Below, piece after piece: positions 44,348 to 55,960 of a DNA stretch of 64,000 bases. Position 1 is the first letter of the stretch. Every line of letters starts with the position of its first letter. The translations under genes were made by a program, and so were the position numbers. The notes beneath the pieces were generated by a model, which saw only the letters and a program-made list of their open reading frames with translations, had not been told where the DNA came from and did not search any database. The stretch spans positions 16,678,001-16,742,000 of the forward strand of contig JAPTYO010000017.1 of NCBI GenBank assembly GCA_036873135.1, read 5' to 3'. The DNA comes from Clarkia xantiana subsp. parviflora (taxonomy: Eukaryota > Streptophyta > Magnoliopsida > Myrtales > Onagraceae).

Positions 44348-45011
44348 ATGCCGTGTCAGGTACTGTATTCCTGGTGGTGTCCCCGTACGCAAACTCTGCA
44401 AAGGCGTTACATCCTTCGAAGGATGAGTAAGTTCTTCTTTCTCTTCTATTCGTCGCATTACTTCCTTTCCTGTCATTAGCTTGGTGTCGTAATCTGAGCC
44501 GGGGTGTTAGTCGAAACTTGATTCGAACTTTGGGATTTCCTGCTACCTTTGACTTAGGTCTCGCTGCTTTGTCGAAGAACCTCCTGACTAGGTCTGATTA
44601 TAACGATCACGTTAGCTTAGGTGATATCTGCCCCTTAGATGAGCCTCTATATCCCTTCCTCCCTTCTTTGGGGAATACCCGCCAGACGGTGACAGAGCCT
44701 CCCAGGGGGAAGGTCGTTGTTTACCCTTCCCATATTCGATTTGGATTGCGGCTGCCTTATTGCGATGATTTTGTAGAATTGAGTAGGTTCTTTAGGATTT
44801 CCCCTGTGAACCTTGCTCCTAGTGCTATCCGTGTCTTGGTGGGCTTCCGGGTGTTATGCCACTGGTACTCCTGGAATTACTCACTGGTTTTGTTCCGCTG
44901 CTTCTATCGATTCCAATATCAGAGGAAGGTAGGCTTTGCGAGTTTTGTAACTCGACATCCCTCCCTCAAAGATTCCCGATTTGCTGACTTTGGGTTGAGT
45001 GGGATCGAGTG
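44348..45011 (+). pseudogene. E1 antisense ORF, first part (interrupted by A3)
   Basis: A likely short first exon starts at ATG 44348 (donor after gtgtcag at 44360). The main exon is open from about 44510, with KVVVYPSHIRFGLRLPYCDD, FVELSRFF and SAIRVLVGFRVLC, the same domain as in the A2 antisense ORF (compare GQISAGIRFPFCGNLVELC). It is cut at 45011 by A3 with target copy gagtg (45007-45011) and continues at 53709. Confidence 0.75.
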
Positions 45012-45709
45012 TGTTGGATCACGGTGGAACTCCGGTACGGACTTTGACGGCAATCCTAGTTCCTTTGCTCCACGCAATCCTGCAAGAGGGGATAGACCGG
45101 GCGGTGACCCAGAATCCCTCTCCGATGCTTAAATGAGTATTTCGTATGACTGGCAAGAAAATAATCTCAGAGTGTATTCAACTCAACGTAAGTGATCTGA
45201 GGTGACCTCCTGCCCTTTTATAGGCAAAGAGATGCCTCAGGTACCTGGCGAACCGTTAGGGGTGGTTAGCCCGTATCCCGCATATCTCGGACATGATCTC
45301 GCGTATCTTAGCCATGCCCCGCGTATCTCGGCCACGCTCCGTGTATCTTAATCCACGTTCCGCGTATCTCGGCCACGCCCCGCATATCTTGGCTTTATCC
45401 TCTGATAACGAGTCCCAACTCCCGTCGGGGACTCCAGAGTTATCTCGTTGTGTCACCGCTCGGGGCCCCTCGTCATCGTGACAGGGCCAATCATTCTCAG
45501 GGATTCATCATCGGGGCCTACTTAAAGGCTTCTTATCGGGAGCTTCCAGCTCCACTGTCGGAACCGACTCTATCGGGACCTTGCCTCGTCGGGACTCCCT
45601 TCGTCGGGACCCTTCTCCTAGGTCATCTTGACCTTCACTCTGGGCCTGGTGGGCCTGTTTGCCGTTTCCTCGCCGTTAAAGGGCCTGACGGCTATAGTCG
45701 GACCCATCA
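45012..45709 (-). repeat. 3' LTR of A3
   Basis: Inverted A LTR, TGTTGGATCACGG to CGGACCCATCA. Confidence 0.96.
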
Positions 45710-45721
45710 TTTGCCCCCAAG
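45710..45721 (-). other. Polypurine tract of A3
   Basis: cttgggggcaaa on the - strand. Confidence 0.8.
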
Positions 45722-46051
45722 ACATGAGGGACTTTTAGTTCGTCGTGTCTTTCAACTCCCGACCTTTTGATATCTGTATCAGAGGCTTTTCTCTTGACAA
45801 AATTCCTTGACACGGATCTTCTCGTCCGCGATTCCTCGATACTTCGAGGATAGCCACAAAATCCGAGAAGACTCCTCCAATATTCCTCGATAGTCGACTC
45901 TTCATCGGCTGACCTCCAAGAGTACGATCCTCCCGCGGCCAATCTTCCAGGATCCGATCATCTTGCTGCGGAGCCTTCTGCCTCATACCTCGTGGATCCT
46001 GCTCCCCTCGACTCTGCCAAGGATCAAGTTCAATCGCTTTATTCCACTTAA
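45722..46051 (+). pseudogene. A3 antisense ORF remnant (tail only)
   Basis: The promoter, first exons, domain and coiled coil are absent. A short open tail (DPPAANLP, LVDPAPLDSAKDQVQS) similar in character to the A2 C-terminus ends at TAA 46049-46051, which lies in the first cacttaagg unit of the array. A4 has the same structure, so one deletion event precedes both. Confidence 0.6.
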
Positions 46052-47400
46052 GGCAAAACCACGCCACTTAAGGCGACTTAACATCGTGCACCACTTACAT
46101 CGTGCACCACTTAAGGCGGATTTACATCGTGCACCACTTAAGGCGACTTAATATCGTGCACCACTGAAGGCGACTTTACATCGTGCACCACTTAAGGAGT
46201 CTTTTCAACTTGTGCCACTTAAGGCGACTTAATATCGTGCACCACTGAAGGCGACTTTGCATCGTGCACCACTTAAGGCGACTTTTCAAGTTGCGCCACT
46301 TAAGGCGACTTAATATCGTGCACCACTGAAGGCGACTTTACATCGTGCACCACTTAAGGCGAATTTTTGATACTTAGAATAAATCTAAGGATCGTGCACC
46401 ACTCAAGGCGACTTTTCTCGTGCACCATTTAAGGCGACTTTATATCGTGCACCCCTTAAGGCGACTTAATATCGTGCACCACTGAAGGCGACTTTACATC
46501 GTGCACCACTTAAGGCGTCTTTTCAACTTGCGCCACTTAAGGCGACTTAATATCGTGCACCACTGAAGGCGACTTTGCATCGTGCACCACTTAAGGCGAC
46601 TTTTCAACTTGCGCCACTTAAGGCGACTTAATATCGTGCACCACTGAAGGCGACTTTGCATCGTGCACCACTTAAGGCGACTTTTCAACTTGCGCCACTT
46701 AAGGCGACTTAATATCGTGCACCACTGAAGGCGACTTTATATCGTGCACCACTTAAGGCGACTTTTTGATACTTAGAATAAATCTAAGGATCGTGCACCA
46801 CTCAAGGCGACTTTTCTCGTGCACCATTTAAGGCGACTTTATATCGTGCACCACTTAAGGCGACTTTTTGATACTTAGAATAAATCTAAGGATCGTGCAC
46901 CACTCAAGGCGACTTTTCTCGTGCACCATTTAAGGCGACTTTATATCGTGCACCATTTAAGGCGACTTAATATCGTGCACCACTGAAGGCGACTTTACAT
47001 CGTGCACCACTTAAGGCGTCTTTTCAACTTGCGCCACTTAAGGCGACTTAATATCGTGCACCACTGAAGGCGACTTTGCATCGTGCACCACTTAAGGCGA
47101 CTTTTCAACTTGCGCCACTTAAGGCGACTTAATATCGTGCACCACTGAAGGCGACTTTGCATCGTGCACCACATAAGGCGACTTTTCAACTTGCGCCACT
47201 TAAGGCGACTTAATATCGTGCACCACTTAAGGCGATTTAGTATCGTGCACCACTTAAGGCGACTTTTCTCGTGCACCACTTAAGGCGACTTTATATCCTG
47301 CGCCACTTAAGGCGACTTAATATCGTGCACCACTGAAGGCGACTTTACATCGTGCACCACTTAAGGCGACTTTACATCGTGCACCACTTAAGGCGATTTT
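46046..47400 (-). repeat. Tandem array of A3
   Basis: Units of the aggcgactttatatcgtgcaccactta type arranged in a higher-order pattern with aacttgcgccacttaaggcg and atacttagaataaatctaagg blocks. Longer sections repeat, for example 46500-46690 and 46990-47210 are nearly the same. Confidence 0.92.
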
Positions 47401-50400
47401 TCGTCGGGCATGGTGTTTCTTCAAGTGTTCGCTACTAAAAGAATGCTTTAAGGTTCTGCCATCGAGGTCTTCCAACTTGTACGCATTTGGAGCTGGCATC
47501 CCCACGACCTTATAAGGTCCTTCCCATTTTGGTGACATCTTGTTGATTCGATCCAAAAGGGTGAACTCGTTGCGACGCCAAACCAGCTCCCCGACGAAGA
47601 ACTGTCGGGATTTCACTCGCCGATTGTAGTATCTGGCCGTCGCCAAACGCATTCGAGCTTGGACTTCATCGGCTTCCCGCCTCTTCTCTTCGAGTAAGTC
47701 CAAGTCCAGACGTCTCACTTCATCATTCGTCATAGGCTCGTAGTATCTCATCCGATGGGACGCCACCGCTACCTCCACAGGGGCGACAGCTTCCGTGCCA
47801 TAAACAAGGCCAAACGGAGTCTCCCCCGTTGATCGTTTGGGTGTCGTTCTAACGGCCCAAAGCACGCTCTCCAGTTCGTTCAGCCACTTGCCCTTCAAAG
47901 CATAGACCCTCTTCTTGAGGCCGTCCATCACGATTTTATTGGCTGACTCCACCTGGACATTAGTCTGAGCATGTCGTACGGAGGCGGTCCGATGCTCAAT
48001 GTTCAACTCCTCCAGATACTCCCTCACCTGAGAGCCGTTAAACGGTGGACCATTAACGCTGATCACCACCTTGGGAATCCCGTATCTGGACACGATGTGG
48101 GTTTGGAGGAACTTGACGATCTGGTTCCTCGTTGTTCTGGCCAATGCCTTCGCCTCTATCCATTTCGAAAAATAATCGATTGCTACAAGTAAATACTTAC
48201 ATTGACCTTGTGCTTGTGGAAGAGGTCCCACCAAGTCGATGCCCCACTGCGCGAAGGGCCAAGCGCTCTTGATGGATGTTAGGTTGGCGGCCGGAGCCGC
48301 GATACTCGGGGCGTACCTCTGGCACGCGTCGCATGATCGGACCAACGCCGTTGCTTCTTTGTTCATCGTGGGCCAATAGTAGCCTAAGTTCAACACCTTC
48401 CTCAAAATGGATCGGGCCCCTTCGTGACAAGCCGCGACCCCCTCGTGCATTTCCTTCAGGATTCGATTGGTGTCGGGTTCTGCTACACACTTCAGGTACG
48501 GAGTCGAGAACCAGCCCTTCTTGTATAGATGATTATCCAGCATCACATAATTAGACGCGATCCGACATATTCTGTCTGCTGCTACCTTATCCTCGGGGAC
48601 TGCCCCCGTAGTCAGATACACGACTATCGGGGTCATCCAAGTGGGCATTTGTGTTGGGTCGATGTTTGTCTCAATGGTGCACACCTGTGTTGGGTCGATG
48701 TTTGATAAGATCACCTTCTCCAAGAAGTGCACCTTCCGATTTTCTTCCAAGGGTGCCCCCAGGGCAAATTTACTCAAGGCGTCTGCCTCTACGTTCTCCT
48801 CCCTCGGGATAGCCTCGATATCGAAGCTTTTGAAGCCCTCTCTCAAGGCTTGTACCTCTCGCAGATACTTTTTCATTATCGGACTCCTTGCTTCGTATCG
48901 TCCTTGAACCTGGTTCACGATTAAAGCTGCGTCGCACTTCACTCTCAAGTGATCGATTCCAGTGCCTTTAGCGATTTTAGGCCCGTGATAAGAGCTTCGT
49001 ACTCCGCTTCGTTGTTTGTGGCCTTGAATGTTAAAGCCAAAGCATATCGGAGCGGTTCACCTTCACCCGGTGGTATCAACAAAAAGCCCGCTCCTGATCC
49101 GTCTAAACTCGCGGAGCCATCCGTGTACATCTCCCAGGTATTTTCCTTGTTTGGCTGTTCTGATTGCTCTGCCCTCTCTGGTTGTTCTTCGGTCGGGACC
49201 TCTATGGTTGCCCCCTCTACAGGGCCCGGTTCTTCCAGATCGGGGGCTGTAGACTCTGCTATGAAATCTGCTAATGCCTGGCCCTTAATGGCTGTCCTCG
49301 GAGCGAAGTGTATGCGAAATTCGCTAAGCTCTACTGCCCATTTCACTAATCTCCCCGACGCATCGGTCGGTTCAAAAAATGCTTCAAAGGCTGGTTCGTT
49401 AGCACAATGATCTCGTGTGCGTGGAAATATGGCCTTAGCTTCCGAGCAGTAATAATCAACGCAAAGAGGTACTTCTCAACGGCGGGGTAGTTCAATTCAG
49501 ATTTGGAAAATGCCTTGCTTACATAATAGACGGGGACTTGATTACCCTCGACAATCTTTACTAACACAGAGCTAATTGCAAATTCAGAAACAGCCAAATA
49601 AAGGAAGAGCGGCTCGCCTGGAACCGGTTTTGCCAGCGGCGGGAGTGTGCGAAGGTGCTGCTTGAGTGCTTGGAACGCTTCTTCACATTTGGTGGTCCAT
49701 TCGAATTTTTTGTTGGCCCTCAAGACTTCAAAAAACGGCATTGATCGGTCGCTGGCTTTGGACAAGAAGCGGTTGCATTGCAGCTAGTCGGCCATTCAGT
49801 ACTTGCACCTCCCGATGGTTTATCGGGGACTGCATCTCCTCGATTGCCCTCAGCTTCTCAGGATTCACTTCAATTCCTCTTTGGCTCACCATGAAGCCCA
49901 AAAAATTCCCTGAGTGGATTGCGAAGGCGTATTTCGTCGGGTTCAAGCGAACTTGATGGAGCCTCATCCGCTCAAACGCCATGGTAAGGTTGTGCACGTG
50001 ATCCTCGGCTTGTCGGGACTTCACCAGCATATCATACACGTAAGCTTCCATGGTTTCTCCCAGCATATCTCCAAACAGTTTGTTCACCATCCGTTGGTAG
50101 GTTTCCCCGGCATTGATCAACCCGAAAGGCATGACATCGTAGTGATAGATGTCACTGTCTGCGTAGAACGCTGTGTGGGGGGCGTCTTCCTTGGCCATCT
50201 TGATCTGGTTGTAGCCTGAATACGCATCCATGAAACTTAACAGCTCATGTCCCGATGTGGCATCCACCAGCTGGTCAATCCTCGGGAGTGGATAGCAATC
50301 CTTTGGACAAGCCTTGTTCAAGTCGCGGAAGTCCACGCACATTTGCCATTTCCCGTTGGTCTTCTTTACCAGTACTGGGTTGGCCACCCGAGTCTGGAAT

Positions 50401-52975
50401 CAGAGCTCCTTAATGAACCCACCGTCTTCTTATCCGTGCCCATCGGACGCCTTTTCTGTGTGATAGACTTGATCGCGGGGTCTATCTTCAGCTCGTTTAC
50501 GATCACATCGGGGCTGATTCCTAGCATATCGCTGGGGGACCAGGCAAACAGCTCCTTGAACTCCTTCAACAACTCCACCAATTTTTGGGCTGTCTCTTCA
50601 GTTAGAGCAGACCCGATTTTCACCTTCCTCTGGGGTCCATCGATCTCGACTTCTTTCAGATCTTCTACGGGGGCGGGACGCCCAAACTTTTCTCTGGGAT
50701 CTGTGTCTGTCTGGAGGACAGCCATGACCTCTCGCCTCCTCCTTCAGGTGGCATTAACATAGCACTTTCGGGAAGCCACCTGGTCGCCCTTGACCTCTCC
50801 GACTCCATGGTGGGTCGGGAACTTCATCTTCTGGTGCACAGTCGAGGCAACCGCCAACAGGGGATTGATGGTGGTTCTCCCGATAATCGCGTTGTAGGTC
50901 CCCGCGGAATCAACCACGACAAATTCCACGTTCCTCCTTTCTGATTTCCACCCGCTACGAAACTCCACTGGTAAGGTGATTACTCCTAACTTGTAGGAGG
51001 TTGAGCCAGAGAACCCGACCATCGGGAAGTTTGCCTGCTTCAGATCTTTCTTTGTTTTCCCCAAAGCCTCCAGCGCGTCCATGAACAGAATGTCGGAGGA
51101 GCTCCCTCCGTCGATTAGAATTCTCTTCATCTCGAACCCGTCTACATCCAAAGTTACCACTAAGGCATCGTCGTGCGGAGTCTCTACGCCTATGAGGTCT
51201 TCCGACGAGAAGGAGATTACCATCTCTTCTTTCAAGGTCCAAGATCGGGACCTCTTACCCAGTACCACCACCGTAGGGATCCTAGAGGCGTAAACCTCTC
51301 GGGCGGATGAGGTATCACCTCCAGCAGCAAATCCTCCATGAACCACGTTGATGACTCGTCTCTCCATGCGAGCACTGGATGACTCTGGATCAGTTCTCTT
51401 CTTTTTCGGGGACCGATCGCGGGATCGGGAACGGGACCGCGATCGGGACCGAGAGCCGGACCGGCATCGTTTGTCCCCGACGAATTCCTTGAGCTTTCCC
51501 TTCTGGATTAGCTTTTCAATCTCCTTCTTCAGTTCCCGACAGTGATTGGTGTCGTGGCCATTTGCGCGGTGAAATCGACAATAGCGATCTGTACGGGACC
51601 CCAGGAATTCTCCATCTTTCTTCGGGGGGTACCTGGAGATACCTTGTCGTTCCATGACTGTCAGCACTTCCGCCATGGAGCAGTTGAGAGGAATGTCAAA
51701 ATCCTCCCGCTTATCCTCTCTTGAAGAACGTCTGTCGTCCCTCCGATCCGGACGTCCTCGATTTCCACTGTCGGGTTTACCTTTTGACTTTCGATCGTCG
51801 AAGGTTTTACTTGACTGTTTCCCTTTGTTCGACTTTGGGGGCTCCAGTTCTCCCGCGGCTATCTTTGACTCCTGGACATCGATCTGCCGCTTCACCCTCA
51901 TCTGCAATGCCTCCATATTCCACACAGCCTTCTCAGCCACGCTGTGCATCAAGTCGGAGCCATAGGGGGCTGTCAGGTTCCGAATGAAGGTGCGGATGGT
52001 TTCGCCCTCCGAGATTTCTTCGTCTATCTCTGCTATGCTGGCTGTGTACTGCTGGTAATAATGAGCCAGCGATTCGTCGGGCCTCTGCACCACCTGGGTT
52101 AGGGACCTCACGCTCTTCAATAAACGCCTCCGACCCTGGTACTGCTGAATGAATCGATCGTGCATATCTGCCCAGCAAGTGATGCAGCCTGGGGGCAGAC
52201 TAAAGAACCAAGTCAAGGCCCTTTCTCCTAGTGTGTTCGGGAACAATGTACACACTATGTCTTCACTTGGGGCTCTTCCCAGACACGCCATGAGGTGCTT
52301 CTGGACATGGCGAACTGGATCTCCTTCGCCATCATACTCCTTTATCGTGGGGATGCCTAGCCCAGGTGGGGCTAGGGTGTCAATGAGTCGGGGGACGAAG
52401 GGATGAGTGGATCGATCCCTCAGTTCCGACACCAGCGGCTTCTGTTCTCCCATACAGATGTTCACGATCTTTACCACCTGGTCGGGAGTGATGGGACCAT
52501 TCAGGGGAATGGTCCTGTGCTGTACTGGTCCTGGCCCATCAACTACGAACCTCTCCGGCTGACCGGTCGCCCTACCTCTGTCTTGGCCTTGGGGCGGGGC
52601 TTCCTGTGCGTTCCGACCTTCTGTTGGCAGGGTCGCTTCCTCCAACGGGGGCATCTCCTCCTGCCTCCTCGCAGCCTCTCTTCGATCCAAGAGAGCCTCT
52701 ACAGCCGCTAGAAACATGGGCATAGCCTCTGCCACGGCCCTCGTCAAATCTGCAGCTGGGGGAGCCTCCTGCCCCCTGTTGTCCTGGTGCTGAGGGGCAA
52801 CGTCTTCGGGATGCGATCCATTGTGCCCTCCTGTCTGGGAGAGCTCAGCCGGGGGATGGTTCTGGTTTTCCTCTTGTTCTGGTACTGAATTCAGATTCGT
52901 TGCAGCGGGGTGACGGGAACCACCGGATTGTCCCCTTCTGTTCTTGCCAGCCGCCATTGATCGAGTAGAAGGCAT
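47317..52975 (-). pseudogene. gag-pol: A3 gag-pol polyprotein, heavily damaged, stop codon lost
   Basis: ATG at 52973-52975. Gag, knuckle, Arg/Ser region and protease are open until a TGA at 50744-50746. A deletion of about 34 nt near 50421 removes the segment before reverse transcriptase. Frame breaks follow near 49775 (extra G), 49365 (lost C) and 48977 (lost T). A local duplication at 48648-48705 repeats cctgtgttgggtcgatgttt before the integrase zinc finger. The normal stop after LKKHHA is changed (tga to cga), so reading runs into the tandem array to 47317. The YVDD has become YVYD. Confidence 0.93.
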
Positions 52976-52992
52976 ATCAGCTTTTTGTTTGA

Positions 52993-53011
52993 TTCCCACA
53001 GACGGCGCCAA
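52993..53011 (-). other. Primer binding site of A3
   Basis: ttggcgccgtctgtgggaa on the - strand, same as A1. Confidence 0.75.
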
Positions 53012-53708
53012 TGTTGGATCACGGTGGAACTCCGGTACGGACTTTGACGGCAATCCTAGTTCCTTTGCTCCACGCAATCCTGCAAGAGGGGATAGACCGG
53101 GCGGTGACCCAGAATCCCTCTCTGATGCTTAAATGAGTATTTCGTATGACTGGCAAGAAAATAATCTCAGAGTGTATTCAACTCAACGTAAGTGATCTGA
53201 GGTGACCTCCTGCCCTTTTATAGGCAAAGAGATGCCTCAGGTACCTGGCGAACTGTTAGGGGTGGTTAGCCCGTATCCCGCATATCTCGGACATGATCTC
53301 GCGTATCTTAGCCATGCCCCGCGAATCTCGGCCACGCTCCGTGTATCTTAATCCACGTTCCGCGTATCTCGGCCACGCACCGCATATCTTGGCTTTATCC
53401 TCTGATAACGAGTCCCGACTCCCGTCGGGGACTCCAGAGTTATCTCGTTGTGTCACCGCTCGGGGCCCATCGTCATCGTGACAGGGCCAATCATTCTCAG
53501 GGATTCATCATCGGGGCTTACTTAAAGGCTTCTTATCGGGAGCTTCCAGCTCCACTGTCGGAACCGACTCTATCGGGACCTTGCCTCGTCGGGACTCCTT
53601 CGTCGGGACCCTTCTCCTAGGTCATCTTGACCTTCACTCTGGGCCTGGTGGGCCTGTTTGCCGTTTCCTCGTCGTTAAAGGGCCTGACGGCTATAGTCGG
53701 ACCCATCA
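53012..53708 (-). repeat. 5' LTR of A3
   Basis: 697 bp; one base shorter than its partner (gactccttcg for gactcccttcg). Followed by gagtg. Confidence 0.96.
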
Positions 53709-54200
53709 GAGTGGAATACCTCTCTTCGCTTCGTGGCCCGATGTGATAACTCGGCGAGCCACTGGGCCAAACATTATTTCTTCATTACGGATCGATATGT
53801 TACTTGGTCGGTCTTGAATGAGGATCGGTCAGACGGCTGGCCTGCCTTCGAGGAGTTCTCTTCTGCGGATTTAGAGACTATGAAGGCCATCTATGAGAGC
53901 AACAGGACCCAGTCATACTGCCCCGTGTCCTTGGTGACTGAGACGGATCTTTATGAGGCAGGGATCAGTTTGACTCCTGACTCCGAGGGTTCGGTATGTT
54001 ACTTAGTCTTCTCATTTGCATTTACTTTCTGCTTTTCCCTTGTAGGTTGGTTTCACGGGAAAACATATAACGTGCAGGCGGCACCGGTCGATCTGAGCAA
54101 GAGGAGGGCTCCATCTAGCTCTACCCTGAAGAAGTCTCCCATGATTGGTAAAACTGCTGGGGCCTCTGGTATACTTCTTTCTCTTTGCCCCTTTATGGTA
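53709..54200 (+). pseudogene. E1 antisense ORF, second part
   Basis: It resumes after A3 with HYFFITDRYVTW, then GWPAFEEFSSADLETM and LVTETDLYEAGI, parallel to YFFIRHSS and LVERDLVHAGI in A2. A donor ggtatgttac at 53993 and acceptor cttgtag at 54046 give a further exon with SKRRAPSSSTLKK, a basic patch as in A2 exon 3. It is interrupted at 54200 by A4; the remainder is outside the window. Confidence 0.7.
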
Positions 54201-54898
54201 TGTTGGATCACGGTGGAACTCCGGTACGGATCTTGACGGCAATCCTAGCTCCTTTGCTCCACGCAATCCTGCAAGAGGGGATAGACCGGGCGGTGACCCA
54301 GAATCCCTCTCCGATGCTTAAATGAGTTTCTCGTATGACTGGCAAGCAACAATCTCAAAAGTATATCGAACTCAACGTAAGTGATCTGAGGTGACCTCCT
54401 GCCCTTTTTATAGGCAAAGAGGTGCCTCAGGTACCTGGCGAACTGTTAAGGGTGGTTAGCCCGTATCCCGCTTATCTCGTACACGATCTCGCGTATCTTA
54501 GCCATGCCCCGCGTATCTCGGCCACGATCCGTGTTTCTTAACCACGTTCCGTATATCTCGGCCACGCCCCGCATATCTTGGCTTTATCCTCTGGCAACGA
54601 GTCCCGACTCCCGTCGGGGACTCCAGAGTTATCTCGTTGTGTCACCGCTCGGGGCCCCTCGTCATCGTGACAGGGCCAATCATTCTCAGGGATTCATCAT
54701 CGGGGCCTACTTAAAGGCTTCTCGTCGGGAGCTTCTAGCTCCACTGTCGGGACCGACTCTGTCGGGACCCTGCTTCGTCGGGACTCCCTTCATCGGGACC
54801 CTTCTCCTAGGTCATCTTGACCCTTACTCTGGGCCTGGTGGGCCTGTTTGCCGTTTCCTCGCCGTTAAAGGGCCTGACGGCTATAGTCGAACCCATCA
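54201..54898 (-). repeat. 3' LTR of A4
   Basis: 698 bp inverted A LTR. Shares variants with the 5' part at 61569 (gagtttctcgtatgac, cttatctcgtacacg) that A1-A3 lack. Confidence 0.96.
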
Positions 54899-54910
54899 TT
54901 TGCCCCCAAG
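54899..54910 (-). other. Polypurine tract of A4
   Basis: cttgggggcaaa on the - strand. Confidence 0.8.
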
Positions 54911-55240
54911 ACATGAGGGACTTTTAGTTCGTCGTGTCTTTCAACTCCCGACCTCCTGATATCTGTATCAGACGCTTTTCTCTTGACAAAATTCCTTGAC
55001 ACGGATCTTCTCGTCCGCGATTCCTCGATACTTCGAGGATAGCCACAAAATCCGAGAAGACTCCTCCAATATTCCTCGATAGTCGACTCTTCATCGACTG
55101 ACCTCCAAGAGTCCGATCCTCCCGCGGCCAATATTCCAGGATCCGATCATCTTGCTGCAGAGCCTTCTGCCTCATACCTCGTAGATCCTGCTCCCCTCGA
55201 CGCTGCCAAGGATCAAGTTCAATCGCTTTATTCCACTTAA
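54911..55240 (+). pseudogene. A4 antisense ORF remnant (tail only)
   Basis: Nearly identical to the A3 remnant, ending TAA 55238-55240 inside the first array unit. Confidence 0.6.
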
Positions 55241-55960
55241 GGCAAAACCACGCCACTTAAGGCGACTTAACATTGTGCACCACTGAAGGCGACTTTACAT
55301 CGTGCACCACTTAAGGCGACTTTTCAACTTGCGCCACTTAAGGCGACTTAATATCGTGCACCACTGAAGGCGACTTTACATCGTGCACCACTTAAGGTGA
55401 CCTTTCAACTTGCGCCACTTAAGGCGACTTAATATCGTGCACCACTGAAGGCGACTTTACATCGTGCACCACTTAAGGCGACTTAACATCGTGCACCACT
55501 GAAGGCGACTTAACATCGTGCACCACTTAAGGCGACTTCTCAACTTGCGCCACTTAAGGCGACTTAATATCGTGCACCACTAAAGGCAACTTTACGTCGT
55601 GCACCACTTAAGGCGACTTCTCAACTTGCGCCACTTAAGGCGACTTAATATCGTGCACCACTGAAGGCGACTTCTTGATACTTAGAATAAATTTAAGGAT
55701 CGTGCACCACTCAAGGCGACTTAGTATCGTGCACCACTCAAGGCGACTTTTTGGTACTTAGAATAAATCTAAGGATCGCGCACCACTCAAGGCGACTTTT
55801 CTCGTGCACCACTCAAGGCGACTTTCTCGTGCACCACTCAAGGCGACTTTACGTTGTGCACTACTTAAGGTGACTTCTCAACTTGCGCCACTTAAGGCGA
55901 CTTAATATCGTGCACCACTTAAGGTGACTTTCATCGGGCACCACCTAAGGCGACTTTTCT
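55235..55960 (-). repeat. Tandem array of A4
   Basis: About 25-28 units of the cgtgcaccacttaaggcgacttt family with aacttgcgccactta and acttagaataaatctaagg blocks; the shortest array of the four A copies. Confidence 0.92.

Larger units (their letters stand above)
45012..53708 (-). mobile_element. Element A3, in the antisense ORF of E1
   Basis: LTRs 45012-45709 (698 bp) and 53012-53708 (697 bp); target duplication gagtg at 45007-45011 and 53709-53713. Total 8697 bp. Internal order as in A2 but with the antisense ORF reduced to its tail. By eye the LTRs differ at about 9 sites. gag-pol is heavily damaged. Confidence 0.96.
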
